Source: a virus
Direction: 5' to 3' (one strand)
DNA length: 26,465 bases
IMG/VR virus record: IMGVR_UViG_3300028829_000889
Span: 1 to 26,465 of that record
The translations under genes were made by a program, and so were the position numbers. The notes below the pieces were generated by a model that did not search any database, was not told the DNA's origin, and worked only from the letters and a program-made list of their open reading frames with translations. Shown in pieces: positions 1 to 10,500 of this stretch. Within the stretch, counting starts at the first letter, position 1. Every line of letters begins with the position of its first letter.

Positions 1-1967
1 CTTCTATTACTACGGGGTACTCTAATGTTTCTATAGGATACAGTGCTTTAGGTGGACAATCAGGGCATACTACTATTGCTATTGGCCATTCTGCTGTTTC
101 TGGTGGTTCTTACACAGGTAACAACAATGTTGGTATTGGTTATGGCGCACTCAGTGCTGCAACTAGTGCATATAATAGCGTAGCAATAGGTACAGAGGCT
201 TTAGACGATATTACTACAGGGAACAGCAACACTGCTGTAGGTTTTCATGCTGGTACAACACTAACTACCGGAACACAAAATGTTATGCTTGGTAGATACG
301 CAATGCGATATAGTACAATCGCAGGAAACAACACTGCTATTGGCACAAATGCAATGCGTAACATGTCTACAGGAACGCATAACATTGGAATAGGCTCAAG
401 CGTTGCTTCTAGTGCTGCAATTACTGGCAGCAACAATGTACTCTTAGGATATCAAACTGCTCATAAAATAACTAGCGGCAGTCATAACATTATGGCAGGA
501 AACCTAGCTGGTTTTGACTTAGAAGCTGGCTCATACAATGTGTTTTTAGGTTACAATTCTGGTTCAGATATAACATCAGGCTCAGACAATATTGCTATTG
601 GGCGCAATGCATTAGCTGATATAACTACTGGCGGTAATATGGTTGCTATTGGGCAAAATGCATTAGGTGATGCAACAACTAGTACAGCTAGTATGGTTGC
701 TATTGGCTACAGCGCAGGAAATTTTAATGCCTACGGCCTCTATAACGTTTCCATAGGCCAAACTGCAGGGACAAGATTTGGCCAAAATGGCAGCAATAAC
801 GTAGCCATTGGTAGAGAAGCGATGGGTTCAAACTCGCAGTCAGGGTATACGAACAGCTATAACGTAGTTGTTGGTTCTTATGCTATGCGAGCCCCAGGAG
901 CGTCAGGCAGCGCATCCCATAATACGATATTAGGTTACTACGCTGGAACTGCAATAACATCAGGAGATGGTAATACAATAACTGGTTCCAATGCTGGAAT
1001 GCGCATTACAACAGGTGGTTACAACGTAGGAACAGGCTCTGAGGCTTTAGCCTATGTTACTACAGCGGATAACAATGTTGCTATAGGTAATATGGCTGGG
1101 AAACAGATTACTACAGGTTCAGAAAACGTTGCAATTGGCTATCAAGCTTTAGATGCTCTGACCACTGGTACTGGTATTGTAGCTGTTGGTAGAAGTGCTG
1201 GTGGTGCTTATACAGGTTCAAACAATTTTGTCGCTATTGGACAATATTGTTTTCCTACTAGTGGAGGTATGAGTGAATCAGTAGGAATTGGTTATGGAGT
1301 TGGTTGGGGAATGACTTCTGGCGGCGCTAACGTTCTTATAGGTTTTTCTACAGCAATAGCAAACACAGGCGGCGGCTCTAATACATATGTAGGATATCGT
1401 GTTTCAGGTAATGCTAACGTTGCAGGGACTGGAAGTAACAACGTAGGAATAGGTTATAACGCTTTATACAACCAAACAAGCGGGTATACTAACACAGCAG
1501 TTGGCGTAAATGCTGGAAATAGCCTTACAACAGGCTCAAACAATACTATTATTGGATATGATGCAGATGCTACATCTGCAACAGTGAATAATGAAATTAC
1601 GTTAGGTAATAGTAGTATTTCTGTTCTCCGTTGCGCAACTCAATCAATTAATGCATTATCTGATGCCCGTGATAAAACAAACATAGCATCACTACAAGCT
1701 GGGCTTAATTTTGTAGAACACTTAAATCCAGTATCGTTTACTTGGAACATGCGTGATGGTGGAAAAGTTGGTATAGAAGACACTGGCTTTATTGCCCAAG
1801 ATTTACAGCAAGTACAGCAAGATACTGGAGTAAATATCCCCGGATTAGTCTATGATGAAAATCCAGAAAAACTAGAAGCCTCTTATGGTAGATTAATTCC
1901 AGTGTTAGTTCAGGCAATTAAAGACTTGTCTGCTAAAGTAAATGAGCTTGAGGCACAAATTAAATAA
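1..1967 (+). CDS. Tail fibre/spike with YadA-like repeats and C-terminal S74 chaperone (5' end cut off)
   Basis: The frame is open to the left edge (first whole codon at base 3), so the start lies outside; 654 residues are visible. An ATG at 285 is internal, because the same repeat pattern continues upstream of it. Most of the protein is a run of imperfect repeats of the type N-N-V-A-I-G-x-x-A-G/L, spaced by T-T-G-S or similar, as in the left-handed beta-roll heads of YadA-like trimeric proteins. The last ~100 residues are a peptidase S74 intramolecular chaperone: the motif SDARDKTNI (bases 1659-1685) contains the Ser-Lys pair used for self-cleavage, followed by F-x-W and a C-terminal coiled coil (LVQAIKDLSAKVNELEAQ). 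By family knowledge the chaperone trimerises the fibre and is then released. Role inferred: host-receptor recognition. The S74 call is firm; fibre versus spike is not resolved. Confidence 0.9.
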   Translation, partial: SITTGYSNVSIGYSALGGQSGHTTIAIGHSAVSGGSYTGNNNVGIGYGALSAATSAYNSVAIGTEALDDITTGNSNTAVGFHAGTTLTTGTQNVMLGRYAMRYSTIAGNNTAIGTNAMRNMSTGTHNIGIGSSVASSAAITGSNNVLLGYQTAHKITSGSHNIMAGNLAGFDLEAGSYNVFLGYNSGSDITSGSDNIAIGRNALADITTGGNMVAIGQNALGDATTSTASMVAIGYSAGNFNAYGLYNVSIGQTAGTRFGQNGSNNVAIGREAMGSNSQSGYTNSYNVVVGSYAMRAPGASGSASHNTILGYYAGTAITSGDGNTITGSNAGMRITTGGYNVGTGSEALAYVTTADNNVAIGNMAGKQITTGSENVAIGYQALDALTTGTGIVAVGRSAGGAYTGSNNFVAIGQYCFPTSGGMSESVGIGYGVGWGMTSGGANVLIGFSTAIANTGGGSNTYVGYRVSGNANVAGTGSNNVGIGYNALYNQTSGYTNTAVGVNAGNSLTTGSNNTIIGYDADATSATVNNEITLGNSSISVLRCATQSINALSDARDKTNIASLQAGLNFVEHLNPVSFTWNMRDGGKVGIEDTGFIAQDLQQVQQDTGVNIPGLVYDENPEKLEASYGRLIPVLVQAIKDLSAKVNELEAQIK

Positions 1968-1979
1968 GGAGAATATCTA

Positions 1980-2222
1980 ATGACTGAAGAAAATACAATT
2001 ACAGCCGAAGAAATTGCACAGCACTATAGTGCATGTATGGATAGCGTAAACTTAATCAACGCAGTTATTGCTACGCCTGATGATTACACAGATGATGAAA
2101 CTGTTTTGCAACGTAATGTAGAACACTTAGAAATCATGGTGCCACAAACTTATTGGACAACAGAAGATATGACACCTCTCAATGCTGCGATTACCGCTGG
2201 CAATGCTGCCATAGCAGGCTAA
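1980..2222 (+). CDS. Small acidic phage protein of unknown function (80 aa)
   Basis: A strong ribosome binding site, AAGGAG at 1966-1971, lies 8 bases before the ATG and overlaps the fibre gene's stop codon, so the two genes are very probably co-translated. The protein is acidic (starts MTEENTITAEEIAQHY), mostly helical by eye, with no cysteine pairs, membrane segment or motif that I recognise except a small alanine/glycine-rich C-terminus. Short proteins directly after the fibre gene are sometimes fibre-assembly chaperones. That is only positional inference here. Confidence 0.75.
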   Translation: MTEENTITAEEIAQHYSACMDSVNLINAVIATPDDYTDDETVLQRNVEHLEIMVPQTYWTTEDMTPLNAAITAGNAAIAG

Positions 2223-2241
2223 ATAAAAAGTGAGTAGATAA

Positions 2242-2448
2242 ATGAAACTAGAGCAGTCTGTAACCCCTGAACTTCGTGTGGCACTAGAACTAGAAGCACA
2301 CGAAAAAGAATGTGCAGTGCGTTACGCTGCTGTAGGTGAGAAACTAGAAGCACTAGACAAACGCATGTGGCGTTTAGAAGCAATGATAATGGGTAGCACT
2401 ATAATGGTAGTAGCTATGGTGGTTACAGTATTTATGGGAATTAATTAA
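2242..2448 (+). CDS. Holin-like small membrane protein (68 aa)
   Basis: Residues 1-46 form a charged amphipathic helix (EKECAVRYAAVGEKLEALDK followed by RMWRLE). Residues about 48-66 form one strongly hydrophobic segment (MIMGSTIMVVAMVVTVFMGI), and the protein ends right after it. A cytoplasmic coiled-coil helix followed by a C-terminal membrane segment is the architecture of XhlA-like holin accessory proteins and of some phage holins. The position among late genes after the tail fibre fits a lysis role. No endolysin or spanin is visible beside it, and the ribosome binding site is weak, so holin is an inference from topology. It could also be a membrane-associated virion component. Confidence 0.6.
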   Translation: MKLEQSVTPELRVALELEAHEKECAVRYAAVGEKLEALDKRMWRLEAMIMGSTIMVVAMVVTVFMGIN

Positions 2449-2449
2449 T

Positions 2450-4258
2450 ATGGCAACACTTACAACAAATCCAGAAGATGAAGTTGGTATAAATCCCCCA
2501 CCTCCTCCAGGAACTGGTGATAACCCAAGAGCTATTGATGAGTATATGGGTGAACAGGCTGTCAACCCCCTTATGCCACTACAGGGGATATACCAACCTG
2601 GCAAACAAACCGTCGGCACAAATGAAATTATTAAGTCTGATTCAGGGCAGGTTACAGGCACAATTCCTACGCCTACAACTCTTGCAGAAATTACACAAGC
2701 AGCTGGTCCTGTAGTAACCCCAGCCGCTGGCTATGATGCAGAAACTATAACTGACTCAGTTACAGGAGTTGACGTAACTAAGGGCGTTGTTTCAGACGAT
2801 GCGCAAGTAAAAGAACAACAAGGTAGTATCACTGAGAAAGCAAAAGCTGCACAAGGAGACCTTAGAGGAACTATAGACCCTTTAACTGGTCGTATGGTAA
2901 GCACAGAAGAAGAAGCCGTCGCTGCAACAGCTAATAAAGCATTCCTAGATACGTATAACGCAGAACAATCTGGCTTCGTAAGTGACGCGCAAGGTGCTAC
3001 TATGCAAGTAACACCTGATATGACCGTAGAAGGTCAGTTAGCTCGCCTATCTCAACAGTTTGCAGGTGGTCAAGTTCCTTCATGGGCAGCAGGAGCACTT
3101 CGTACCGCTAACGCACAGATGGCGGCTCGTGGCCTTTCAGCCTCATCTATGGCAGGTGCCGCAGTTACACAGGCAGCTATGGAAGCAGCCATTCCAATAG
3201 CCACACAAGATTCACAGACATATTATAAAACTGCAATGCAGATTATGTCTAACGAGCAGCAAGCTATGCTCGCGAATACTCAGAATAATATGAATGTTGA
3301 CTTAGCTAATACGTCAAATCGCCAGCAAATGGCCTTGGCTAAAATGCAAGTTAACGCGTCTTTAGCAGGACAAGAACTCAGCAACCAACAACAGGTTAAC
3401 ATCCTCAACGCTGAAAAATATTCTGAGGCAGCAAATATGACGTTCACACAAGAACAACAACGCGTATTTGCAAACTCTAAGATGGTGGAAACACTTAATC
3501 TTAATAATCTGTCCAACCTACAAACCGCCGCTATGGCTAATGCGGCTAGTCTGGCACAGATGGATATGGCGAATCTTAGTGCTCGTCAACAAGCGGCGGT
3601 GCAAAATGCACAATCGTTTATGCAAATGGATATGGCTAACCTATCCAATACACAACAAGGAGCAGTCTTAGAGCAACAAGCAAGACAACAAGCATTGCTT
3701 TCAGACCAAGCTTCCACTAATGCAGCAAGACAGTTCAACGCCACTTCACAAAATCAAGTTGACCAATTCTTTGCTAGCCTTGCTCAGGATATTAATAAGT
3801 ATAATGCTACAGCGGCTAACGCCTCTAACCAGTTTAATGCTGGGCAATCTAACGCTATGCAGCAATTTGCTTCAACTATGGCTAACCAAAGAGAGCAGTT
3901 TAATGCAGTTAATGCTTTATCTATTGAGCAAAGTAATGTACAATGGCGTCGTGAAGTTAATACTGCAAACACAGCTACGCAGAATGCAGCTAATCAAGCA
4001 AATGCTGCAAACTACCTAGCCATTTCAAATACAGCAATGAATAACATATGGCAACAGTTTCGTGATGAAGCTGATTATGCATATTCATCTGCAGAAAATG
4101 CATCAGACAGAACCTTTAACATGGCTATGGCAGTTCTAGAAGCTGATGTAAATAGAGAAAATCAAGAAAAATACCTAGACCAAGCCACGGCTTCATCAAT
4201 TGGCAGTTTTTTGACTACCATCGGTGTAAGCTATTTACAAGCAAAAAATCCAAAATAA
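2450..4258 (+). CDS. Large Gln/Asn/Ala-rich repeat protein, probable virion component (602 aa)
   Basis: It begins one base after the previous stop codon. The N-terminal ~75 residues are disordered-looking, with a run of prolines (INPPPPPGTGDNP). A middle part around residues 190-250 is alanine-rich (MAARGLSASSMAGAAVTQAA). From residue 258 to about 521 it is built of 22-residue repeats with Gln-Gln at positions 13-14 in most of the first copies and a recurring QMDMANLS. Composition is extremely rich in Q, N, A and M and nearly free of cysteine. The 22-residue period equals two hendecads, which predicts a long helical coiled coil. The place between the fibre and the very large virion-arm proteins suggests a structural or internal virion protein, possibly in the role of T7 gp14. 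I do not recognise a specific family. Confidence 0.8.
   Translation: MATLTTNPEDEVGINPPPPPGTGDNPRAIDEYMGEQAVNPLMPLQGIYQPGKQTVGTNEIIKSDSGQVTGTIPTPTTLAEITQAAGPVVTPAAGYDAETITDSVTGVDVTKGVVSDDAQVKEQQGSITEKAKAAQGDLRGTIDPLTGRMVSTEEEAVAATANKAFLDTYNAEQSGFVSDAQGATMQVTPDMTVEGQLARLSQQFAGGQVPSWAAGALRTANAQMAARGLSASSMAGAAVTQAAMEAAIPIATQDSQTYYKTAMQIMSNEQQAMLANTQNNMNVDLANTSNRQQMALAKMQVNASLAGQELSNQQQVNILNAEKYSEAANMTFTQEQQRVFANSKMVETLNLNNLSNLQTAAMANAASLAQMDMANLSARQQAAVQNAQSFMQMDMANLSNTQQGAVLEQQARQQALLSDQASTNAARQFNATSQNQVDQFFASLAQDINKYNATAANASNQFNAGQSNAMQQFASTMANQREQFNAVNALSIEQSNVQWRREVNTANTATQNAANQANAANYLAISNTAMNNIWQQFRDEADYAYSSAENASDRTFNMAMAVLEADVNRENQEKYLDQATASSIGSFLTTIGVSYLQAKNPK
3221..4012 (+). repeat. Twelve consecutive 22-residue (66-base) coding repeats
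   Basis: Cutting the 602-aa protein every 22 residues from residue 258 keeps the register for about 11-12 units without a gap. Units 1-4, 6 and 7 have Gln-Gln at positions 13-14. Units 6 and 7 share QMDMANLS at the same offset, and unit 5 has NLNNLS in its place. Later units (8-12) keep the length and the Q/N/A composition but lose the Gln-Gln pair. At DNA level the units have diverged, so this is an old protein repeat, not a recent tandem duplication. The period of 22 (2 x 11) is a hendecad pattern, distinct from the heptad of ordinary coiled coils. Confidence 0.75.
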
Positions 4259-4273
4259 ACGTAGGAGTGTACA

Positions 4274-4555
4274 ATGAGTTTTTTAGCAAATTTTGGAGCT
4301 GCTTTAGCAGTAAATTTACTAGGGGGCAAAGGAGGTCGCGCACAAGCTACACCTGCACAGCAAGTCCCACAGTTAAATCTTGGTGGTTACAAACGTGCTG
4401 TTGGTCGGCGTGGTTCTCAAGCCACTAAGTCTCGAGCAGCGCCGGTACAAATGGCGCCGGGAGTAAACGCAGACTCCATTGCTAAAATGGCATTATCTAG
4501 AATGCTACGTGAAACAAAGGATAAAGTTGCACAAGCTAAAGCTACGAAGGCATAA
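4274..4555 (+). CDS. Small basic protein of unknown function (93 aa)
   Basis: AGGAG at 4263-4267 lies 6 bases before the ATG, a good ribosome binding site. The N-terminus is a short hydrophobic, glycine-bearing stretch (MSFLANFGAALAVNLLGGKG); the rest is basic and low in complexity (KRAVGRRGSQATKSRAAP), ending in a lysine-rich helix. The pattern resembles small virion-associated or DNA-contacting proteins, but I do not recognise a family. It sits inside the late + strand operon between two virion-arm genes. Confidence 0.7.
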   Translation: MSFLANFGAALAVNLLGGKGGRAQATPAQQVPQLNLGGYKRAVGRRGSQATKSRAAPVQMAPGVNADSIAKMALSRMLRETKDKVAQAKATKA

Positions 4556-4557
4556 AC

Positions 4558-5109
4558 ATGATTGAATTATCTGAAAACCTAACACTACCATCTGGAAAAG
4601 AAAAGTCACGTTTTGATGTGGCTATTCCTGGGCAGTCCTTGACTAAAGAGCCTAAGTCGTATCCGTGGGAGAGCCCCGCTATGTTCACGACTAATGATGA
4701 AGTTATGGAATTCTATTTTGACAAGTTCGAAAATGATGACACTTTGTTTGGGCTATTTGCCATGCTGGAATCGGATATCCCCGTGACAACTATTGTTACA
4801 TCAATGATTATGCACGGCTTTTCAGAAGGTATGTACACCCCAGACTTGGGTATTTTAGTAGCTGAAGAGCTTGGTATGCTTATCATGGCTATCGCTGAAG
4901 AAGCTGAAATAGATTACAAAGTTGGTGCAAAGGCTGGTGTCAGTGATTCTATTAAGAACGCAGTTAAACTAAAAGAATCAATTAAAGCTCGTGATGAAGC
5001 ATTCATGCCAGCAGTCGAAGAAAAAATTGAAGAAATAAAAACTGAACGAACCGGTGGACTTATGGCTCCGGTGGCAGTTGAAGAAGAAGTTGTGGAGGAA
5101 ACTGTATAA
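4558..5109 (+). CDS. Acidic virion-arm protein of unknown function (183 aa)
   Basis: The ATG follows the previous stop codon by 2 bases, and its own stop overlaps the next start in a TAATG, so translation is coupled on both sides. The protein has a basic N-terminal part with a PWESP motif, a helical and partly hydrophobic middle (TTIVTSMIMHGFSEGMY; GILVAEELGMLIMAIAEEAE) and a glutamate-rich tail (VEEEVVEETV). No catalytic motif is visible. Its place in front of the two giant proteins suggests a structural or assembly role. No family recognised. Confidence 0.75.
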   Translation: MIELSENLTLPSGKEKSRFDVAIPGQSLTKEPKSYPWESPAMFTTNDEVMEFYFDKFENDDTLFGLFAMLESDIPVTTIVTSMIMHGFSEGMYTPDLGILVAEELGMLIMAIAEEAEIDYKVGAKAGVSDSIKNAVKLKESIKARDEAFMPAVEEKIEEIKTERTGGLMAPVAVEEEVVEETV

Positions 5110-7556
5110 TGGCATTTCTTGGTGGATTGATGAGCGGCACTACGGGTGCATTCATACGTGGTAGTTTAGATACTGCTACTGATTTAATACAAGCTAAGGC
5201 TGTTCGTGAGGAAGAGGATATCCAAGAACGCGTTCAAGGTTTTGGTGCTAAGAAACAAGCGTATGATACAGGTATAGCTGAGTACTCTAAAGAATCCAAA
5301 GAAATAGATAATATTGCACAGGTATTATCTATGCAAGATGATGACTTTCTTAAAGATGCTAGCCCTGATGAACTAAATAGTATAGCTCGTAATTTAATTA
5401 CTTTATCTGGTGGCAAAGACCCTATTGATTTTTATTTAAAAAGACGAGATGATTTAAATATTAAACGCATAAAACCAAAAGTAGATGTAGCCACACCCCA
5501 AGTGACTCAAACAGATGCTGCGCTTGCTGAAGCAAACACGCAAGATAACAATGAAGAAGGCTTTACTTCATTCTTGGGTACCCTATTTGGTGGACGTAGT
5601 GAAAATTCTATTGAAGAAGCCACAATGAAAAAATTGGGTGTTACTAAACAACAGTATGATGCAGTTATGGCCGGTAAAATGCCCACTCGTGCGCCATTAA
5701 GTGCGGGAGTAACTGTAGCACCTACGGACAAACTAGAAAAAATAATTAATAAAAATTCTGAAGCAGTTGGAAAAATTGTAACCACCCAAGAATTTTTAAA
5801 AATAGATAATCTTGTGTTACCGGATAATACGACTGTTACCGGTAAACAGTTTGCAGGAAGCTTAATTAAAGCAGAACAGGCTTACGCAGAATCTGGTGAA
5901 GGGGGCGAAGCCATCATAGCTATGCAAAATTTTGCCCTTACTGCACTTCTTCCAGATGAAGCAAAAGGTATATTTAAAGATGTATTTGGACCTCAAATAT
6001 CAAAGATACAAACAGCATTAGCCAGTCCCTTACTTCCTCAAAAGCAAGCTGACCGTCTTCAGAACATTAATGACCAGCTTGTTGATGCACAGCTTGCTTC
6101 TTATCAAAATACAGGAAATAATAATGCTGCATTCTTAAAAAATGTAAAGTCTTTAATAAATCAAGGTTTGGGTATTGCTCGTCTTGTCCCAAAAGAAGCG
6201 GGTAAACTTCCCCTACAAGCGCAGTTTATTGATGAAAGTATTAAAGATTTGTTAGGTAAATCAAATAGCACATCAGCTACAGCTCCGCAGCTAAAAGATG
6301 ATGTTAAAGAAGAAGTATATGGGTTAAGGAGTGAGCTTAGAAAAGCACTAGAGAGTGACGATGCGCCGTCTGCCCTTACTGCCTTAGCTGCAAAAGTAAA
6401 GCATCTCAGTGCCACAGCATTTCAACCCGCATCTACTGATGATAAACCAACTGCGGCAGAGACTAACCAAAGTGCAATGTTTGACATTGTTAAGAAAATG
6501 CCCGAATTTAAAAACTACAATAACGAAGCCCTTAATAAAATTGCTTCTCAAATGATGCTCATTAATCCAAAAGGTATTTTTGATGATGATGACAATGGAA
6601 CTTTTGTAATGATTCCAGCATCCCCAAATGATGACACAGGTTTACCTTCAAAACTTTACATAAAAACCATGCTGCCATCAGGCGCCACAACATCAGCAAC
6701 AGGCAAACAAATTAAGGCCGATGCTGACAAAATGTCTAAAAACAACGCAGATTTTTCAAAACTAGCCCGTCTGTATAAGGGTGTTGAAGACAATCCTCTT
6801 GTGTTTACTGCTTTCGGTGCAATGACTGTAGGTGGTCAAACATACGCAGATATAGCTGGGCATCTAAGTAAAACTAGGCTAGGTACACTTTATAGGGATT
6901 ATTTTAATGCTGCTGAACAGGCTGAAATACGGCGTGAGGCAATCTCTTTAGTTGGAAGTGCTAAGGACCGTTTGTTTGACGACCCCCGTTTGTCTGACCA
7001 AGATTTGAAACTTGTGTTAAAATACATTGCTGTTCTTGGAGAAGATGGTTCGGGAATGGGTACAGGTTCCACCGCAGCTTTGGCGGCTTTGCATGGTCTA
7101 CAAATAGCATTATTGCGTGACAACGCAGCAAGATTGTATAGGTCAAAAGGGTTCGCAGATGCACCTGATACCATACTACCTGTAAATCATAAAGGTGGTA
7201 TGTTGATGGCTGGTTCTTTCTATAAAGATGGGAAGTTTGTATCAGATGGCTCAATGGCTTCTACGCTATATCAACAAATCGCACTTGCATATGGAATACC
7301 AATTGAATCTAAAGATTCAATAGCTGCTATGTCACCACAAGAAGAATATCTTTACGGTAAAAAAGTAGATATGATTATGGCAATGACTGATGCAGCTTTA
7401 GAAGATGTAAAAACACATTACATCTACGGGAAGGCTGGAAGACCTCAGAGAGCTAATTTAATGGATATGGGCACTGTTGATGACAAAGGGGTAATGGTAA
7501 TTGATGGTGTTAAGTACACTGTACAAAAACTTGAAGACGTAAGAGGTTCTGCATAA
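5109..7556 (+). CDS. Probable internal virion protein (815 aa)
   Basis: The start overlaps the preceding stop (TAATG at 5107-5111). The N-terminus is glycine-rich and weakly hydrophobic (MAFLGGLMSGTTGAFIRGSL) followed by a charged helix (IQAKAVREEEDIQERV). The body is long, helical and polar with no cysteine motif, signal peptide or clear membrane segment. Size and position, just upstream of an even larger protein at the end of the late operon, match the internal core/ejection proteins of T7-like podoviruses (gp15/gp16). I see no lytic transglycosylase motif. The call is by position, size and character, not by recognised homology. Confidence 0.7.
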   Translation: MAFLGGLMSGTTGAFIRGSLDTATDLIQAKAVREEEDIQERVQGFGAKKQAYDTGIAEYSKESKEIDNIAQVLSMQDDDFLKDASPDELNSIARNLITLSGGKDPIDFYLKRRDDLNIKRIKPKVDVATPQVTQTDAALAEANTQDNNEEGFTSFLGTLFGGRSENSIEEATMKKLGVTKQQYDAVMAGKMPTRAPLSAGVTVAPTDKLEKIINKNSEAVGKIVTTQEFLKIDNLVLPDNTTVTGKQFAGSLIKAEQAYAESGEGGEAIIAMQNFALTALLPDEAKGIFKDVFGPQISKIQTALASPLLPQKQADRLQNINDQLVDAQLASYQNTGNNNAAFLKNVKSLINQGLGIARLVPKEAGKLPLQAQFIDESIKDLLGKSNSTSATAPQLKDDVKEEVYGLRSELRKALESDDAPSALTALAAKVKHLSATAFQPASTDDKPTAAETNQSAMFDIVKKMPEFKNYNNEALNKIASQMMLINPKGIFDDDDNGTFVMIPASPNDDTGLPSKLYIKTMLPSGATTSATGKQIKADADKMSKNNADFSKLARLYKGVEDNPLVFTAFGAMTVGGQTYADIAGHLSKTRLGTLYRDYFNAAEQAEIRREAISLVGSAKDRLFDDPRLSDQDLKLVLKYIAVLGEDGSGMGTGSTAALAALHGLQIALLRDNAARLYRSKGFADAPDTILPVNHKGGMLMAGSFYKDGKFVSDGSMASTLYQQIALAYGIPIESKDSIAAMSPQEEYLYGKKVDMIMAMTDAALEDVKTHYIYGKAGRPQRANLMDMGTVDDKGVMVIDGVKYTVQKLEDVRGSA

Positions 7557-10500
7557 TGAGTCAAAACTTGCAATCTATAGGTATAACCCCAAGAACTCCT
7601 GACGTTGTTGAAGAAACAGAAACAGACACAGGCCCATCCTACCCAATAGAGGTAAGACCTGGTGTTTTCTATGACCAATCAACAGCCGACGCTATGGGCT
7701 TTGAACAAACTCCCACTAATGGAATACTAGATGTATTTGGTAAATTCATTAGTGGTAAAATGAAGACCCCTCCATCAGAAGCATTTATAATGCCTGAAAC
7801 ACCAGACTATTATGAAGATATTCCTGTCATTTCTGCACCTCTACAAGCATTAGGTGAAAAGCTTGAAGATAGGTTTCCAAATCAGACACAGACAGTAACC
7901 CAAGACCAGTATAGAGCATTACAAGAAAACCAACAAAAGAATATGGATGATGCTCGTAGGGATAGACTACTTCCTCAAGCACAGGAATTTGGTGTTAGCA
8001 TTGTTCCTGGCTACGACTCTACGTTAATTTCAGATTTAGTTGCAGAGAAATCAACAGCAATTAACCCAATAGATGGACAGCAACTTTTGTATCTCGCTGA
8101 TACTCCAGAACAGTATGAGAATGCGCTAGGTGAAATATTTGGTGCTGATAATGTACGTATGATTGAGGATAAAGGAAAAAATTACAATTTCTTTGCTCCA
8201 AAATACTATGCCTCAGTAAAGACTGATGATGGGTGGACAGACTTTGCACCTGCTACAGTAGGCACTGCAGATTTCATTAGCCGTTATGCACCAGGATTGG
8301 GTGCAGAAACAGCCGCATATCTTCCAATAGTACCATTAGCTATGAAAGTGGGTGCAGCTGTTTCAGTTGCTACTGGCCCAGCAGCTATTGTTTTTGGTCC
8401 CCTTGCAGTGGGTTATACACTGTTTGCAGGAGCTAAAGGAGTCACAGCGGCTCGTCAGTGGCTACAAGATACATACGGATTAAATGGTGAGCAAGCTGAT
8501 TCTATGCAAGGTTGGTTTGAAACTCTTACAAACGCTACAAAAGAAGTCGTTTTTCCCGAATGGTTACAAGATTCCGCCGATGATATATATATTGCAGAAA
8601 GTATATTTACACCAACTGATAATGAACCCGGCAGTACAAAGCAGGAAAAAGAACAACAAATGGCCGGATATTTTGACGCTGTAACAGGTACGGTACCGGG
8701 CTTACGCAGTATGATTAGGATTGCAAAAAGTAGACTTTTTGAGTCTGGTGCTGTAGAAAAAGTTACAAAATACGTACAATCAGGTGTGGAAACACAAGCT
8801 GCAGCAAAGCAAACTATGGGAAAAGGTATAGACGGAACTGACGACCCCCTATTCCTAGGAACTGATAATGCTTTAAATTCCTTAATTCTTCCACAAGTAG
8901 TAAAATCAAAAGTTATTGACCGTTTAACTAGCTTAGTATCTCAGAATGCTGTGAAGCTTGATGAAACCTTACGTGCACAGATGCAGTCTGTCGTTCGATA
9001 TGCTGGTGCGGCTAAAGATAAAATAGGTTCTGGCGATGTAAAAGCATTCTTATCTAGTATTGAAAATATTGGAGCAAGGCTCAATTCTTATAAAAATGCT
9101 GCACCACCCGAAGTGGCGGCTATGGATAAAAGTCTATTTAAAATTGGAGAAAGCTTAGATAGCCTTGACGAAATGTTTCTTGCTATACGTGGTATGGCAT
9201 CAGAAAAACAATATGCAAATGTGTTTGATAAACTAAAGAATGCTGATTACGATTTAACGGGTATTAGAGAACGCCTGTCAAGTAATCTTAGAACTATAAT
9301 TCCTACAACAGATGCCGCTTCTAAACGTGGGGCAAAAGTAGAACCTGGACAAATGTCACCCGTAAAAGGTGAAATGCAGTTTGATGGGTTAATTGACGAA
9401 ATTATGAGTTTAGGTACACAGCCAGGCTCTGAACTTAGGCTTTTAAATAAGGGACAAGTTAAAACAGCAATTGAAAGATTTCAAAAAGACCATCCGGAAT
9501 TTAATTTTGACCCAGCAGATATAACTAGCCCTGCTGAGTTATTGCATATGTATGCAAAACGTTTCGGTGATTTAGCAGTGAATACTTTTGGTACGGGTGC
9601 ACCTGGTGAGAATAAGGGCCGATATGCACAAGCAATAGGTATGAAAGATGCCATACTAGATTTAATAGGCTCTCCACGTAATATAGATGAGGAAGCCGCA
9701 AAAGCAATACGGCAAGAATTATCTGACGCAAATGCGTATAGTAAAGAGACTTTTAGGCTAACTTCGACAAAAGTTCAGAATGAAACTCGCAATGTTAGAA
9801 GGAGTTCAGAAACTCCAGAACCCGGGCAATTAGCTAAAGACATAACTTATCCAAGAGCAGAAACAACACAAACTGTACTAAACATTGCCGAGCAATCAAG
9901 GCAAGTTAAAATATTTTTAGAAGAACCTAAAAATGTACGAGAGTTGAATGAATATTTAGTTAGGAAAAGCAAAAGCCTGAATGTAGATTCTGCAGCACCT
10001 CCTGCAATTAAAGCATTTGATGACGTACAAGCCTATGTTAAAAGTCGTGTTGATGATGCTTTAAATAGAACAGCTACAGCAGATACTTCTGTACAAAAAC
10101 CTGTAACAGCATTAGATGATGTGTTAGCTGAATTTCCAGACCAAACTGTACGAGATGCTCTAGGGCTGACTGATGATGTAGTAGCACAGTTGCGTGTTGA
10201 TGCATCCTTGCTAGCCAAATTTAGAGACAGTGATGTTATACAAGGTGTCAGAGGTTTAGCACCGGATTCATCATTTAACGATGTGTTTACTCAAATAAAT
10301 TGGGATAGTCGTGCAGAAATAAGAAAAGGCTTAAACGAGCTTGGTATGCCGGCACGAAGAGCCGCTACACCAGAAGCGCAAGCAGAAGCAAAAGAAAATT
10401 TACGTCAGGGATTGTTTAACTACATGTTATCCCCCGAAAGTGGCATTTTTACAAAATCAGCTAAATCTGGTGTACTAGAAGATTACGGTGATGACATCAT

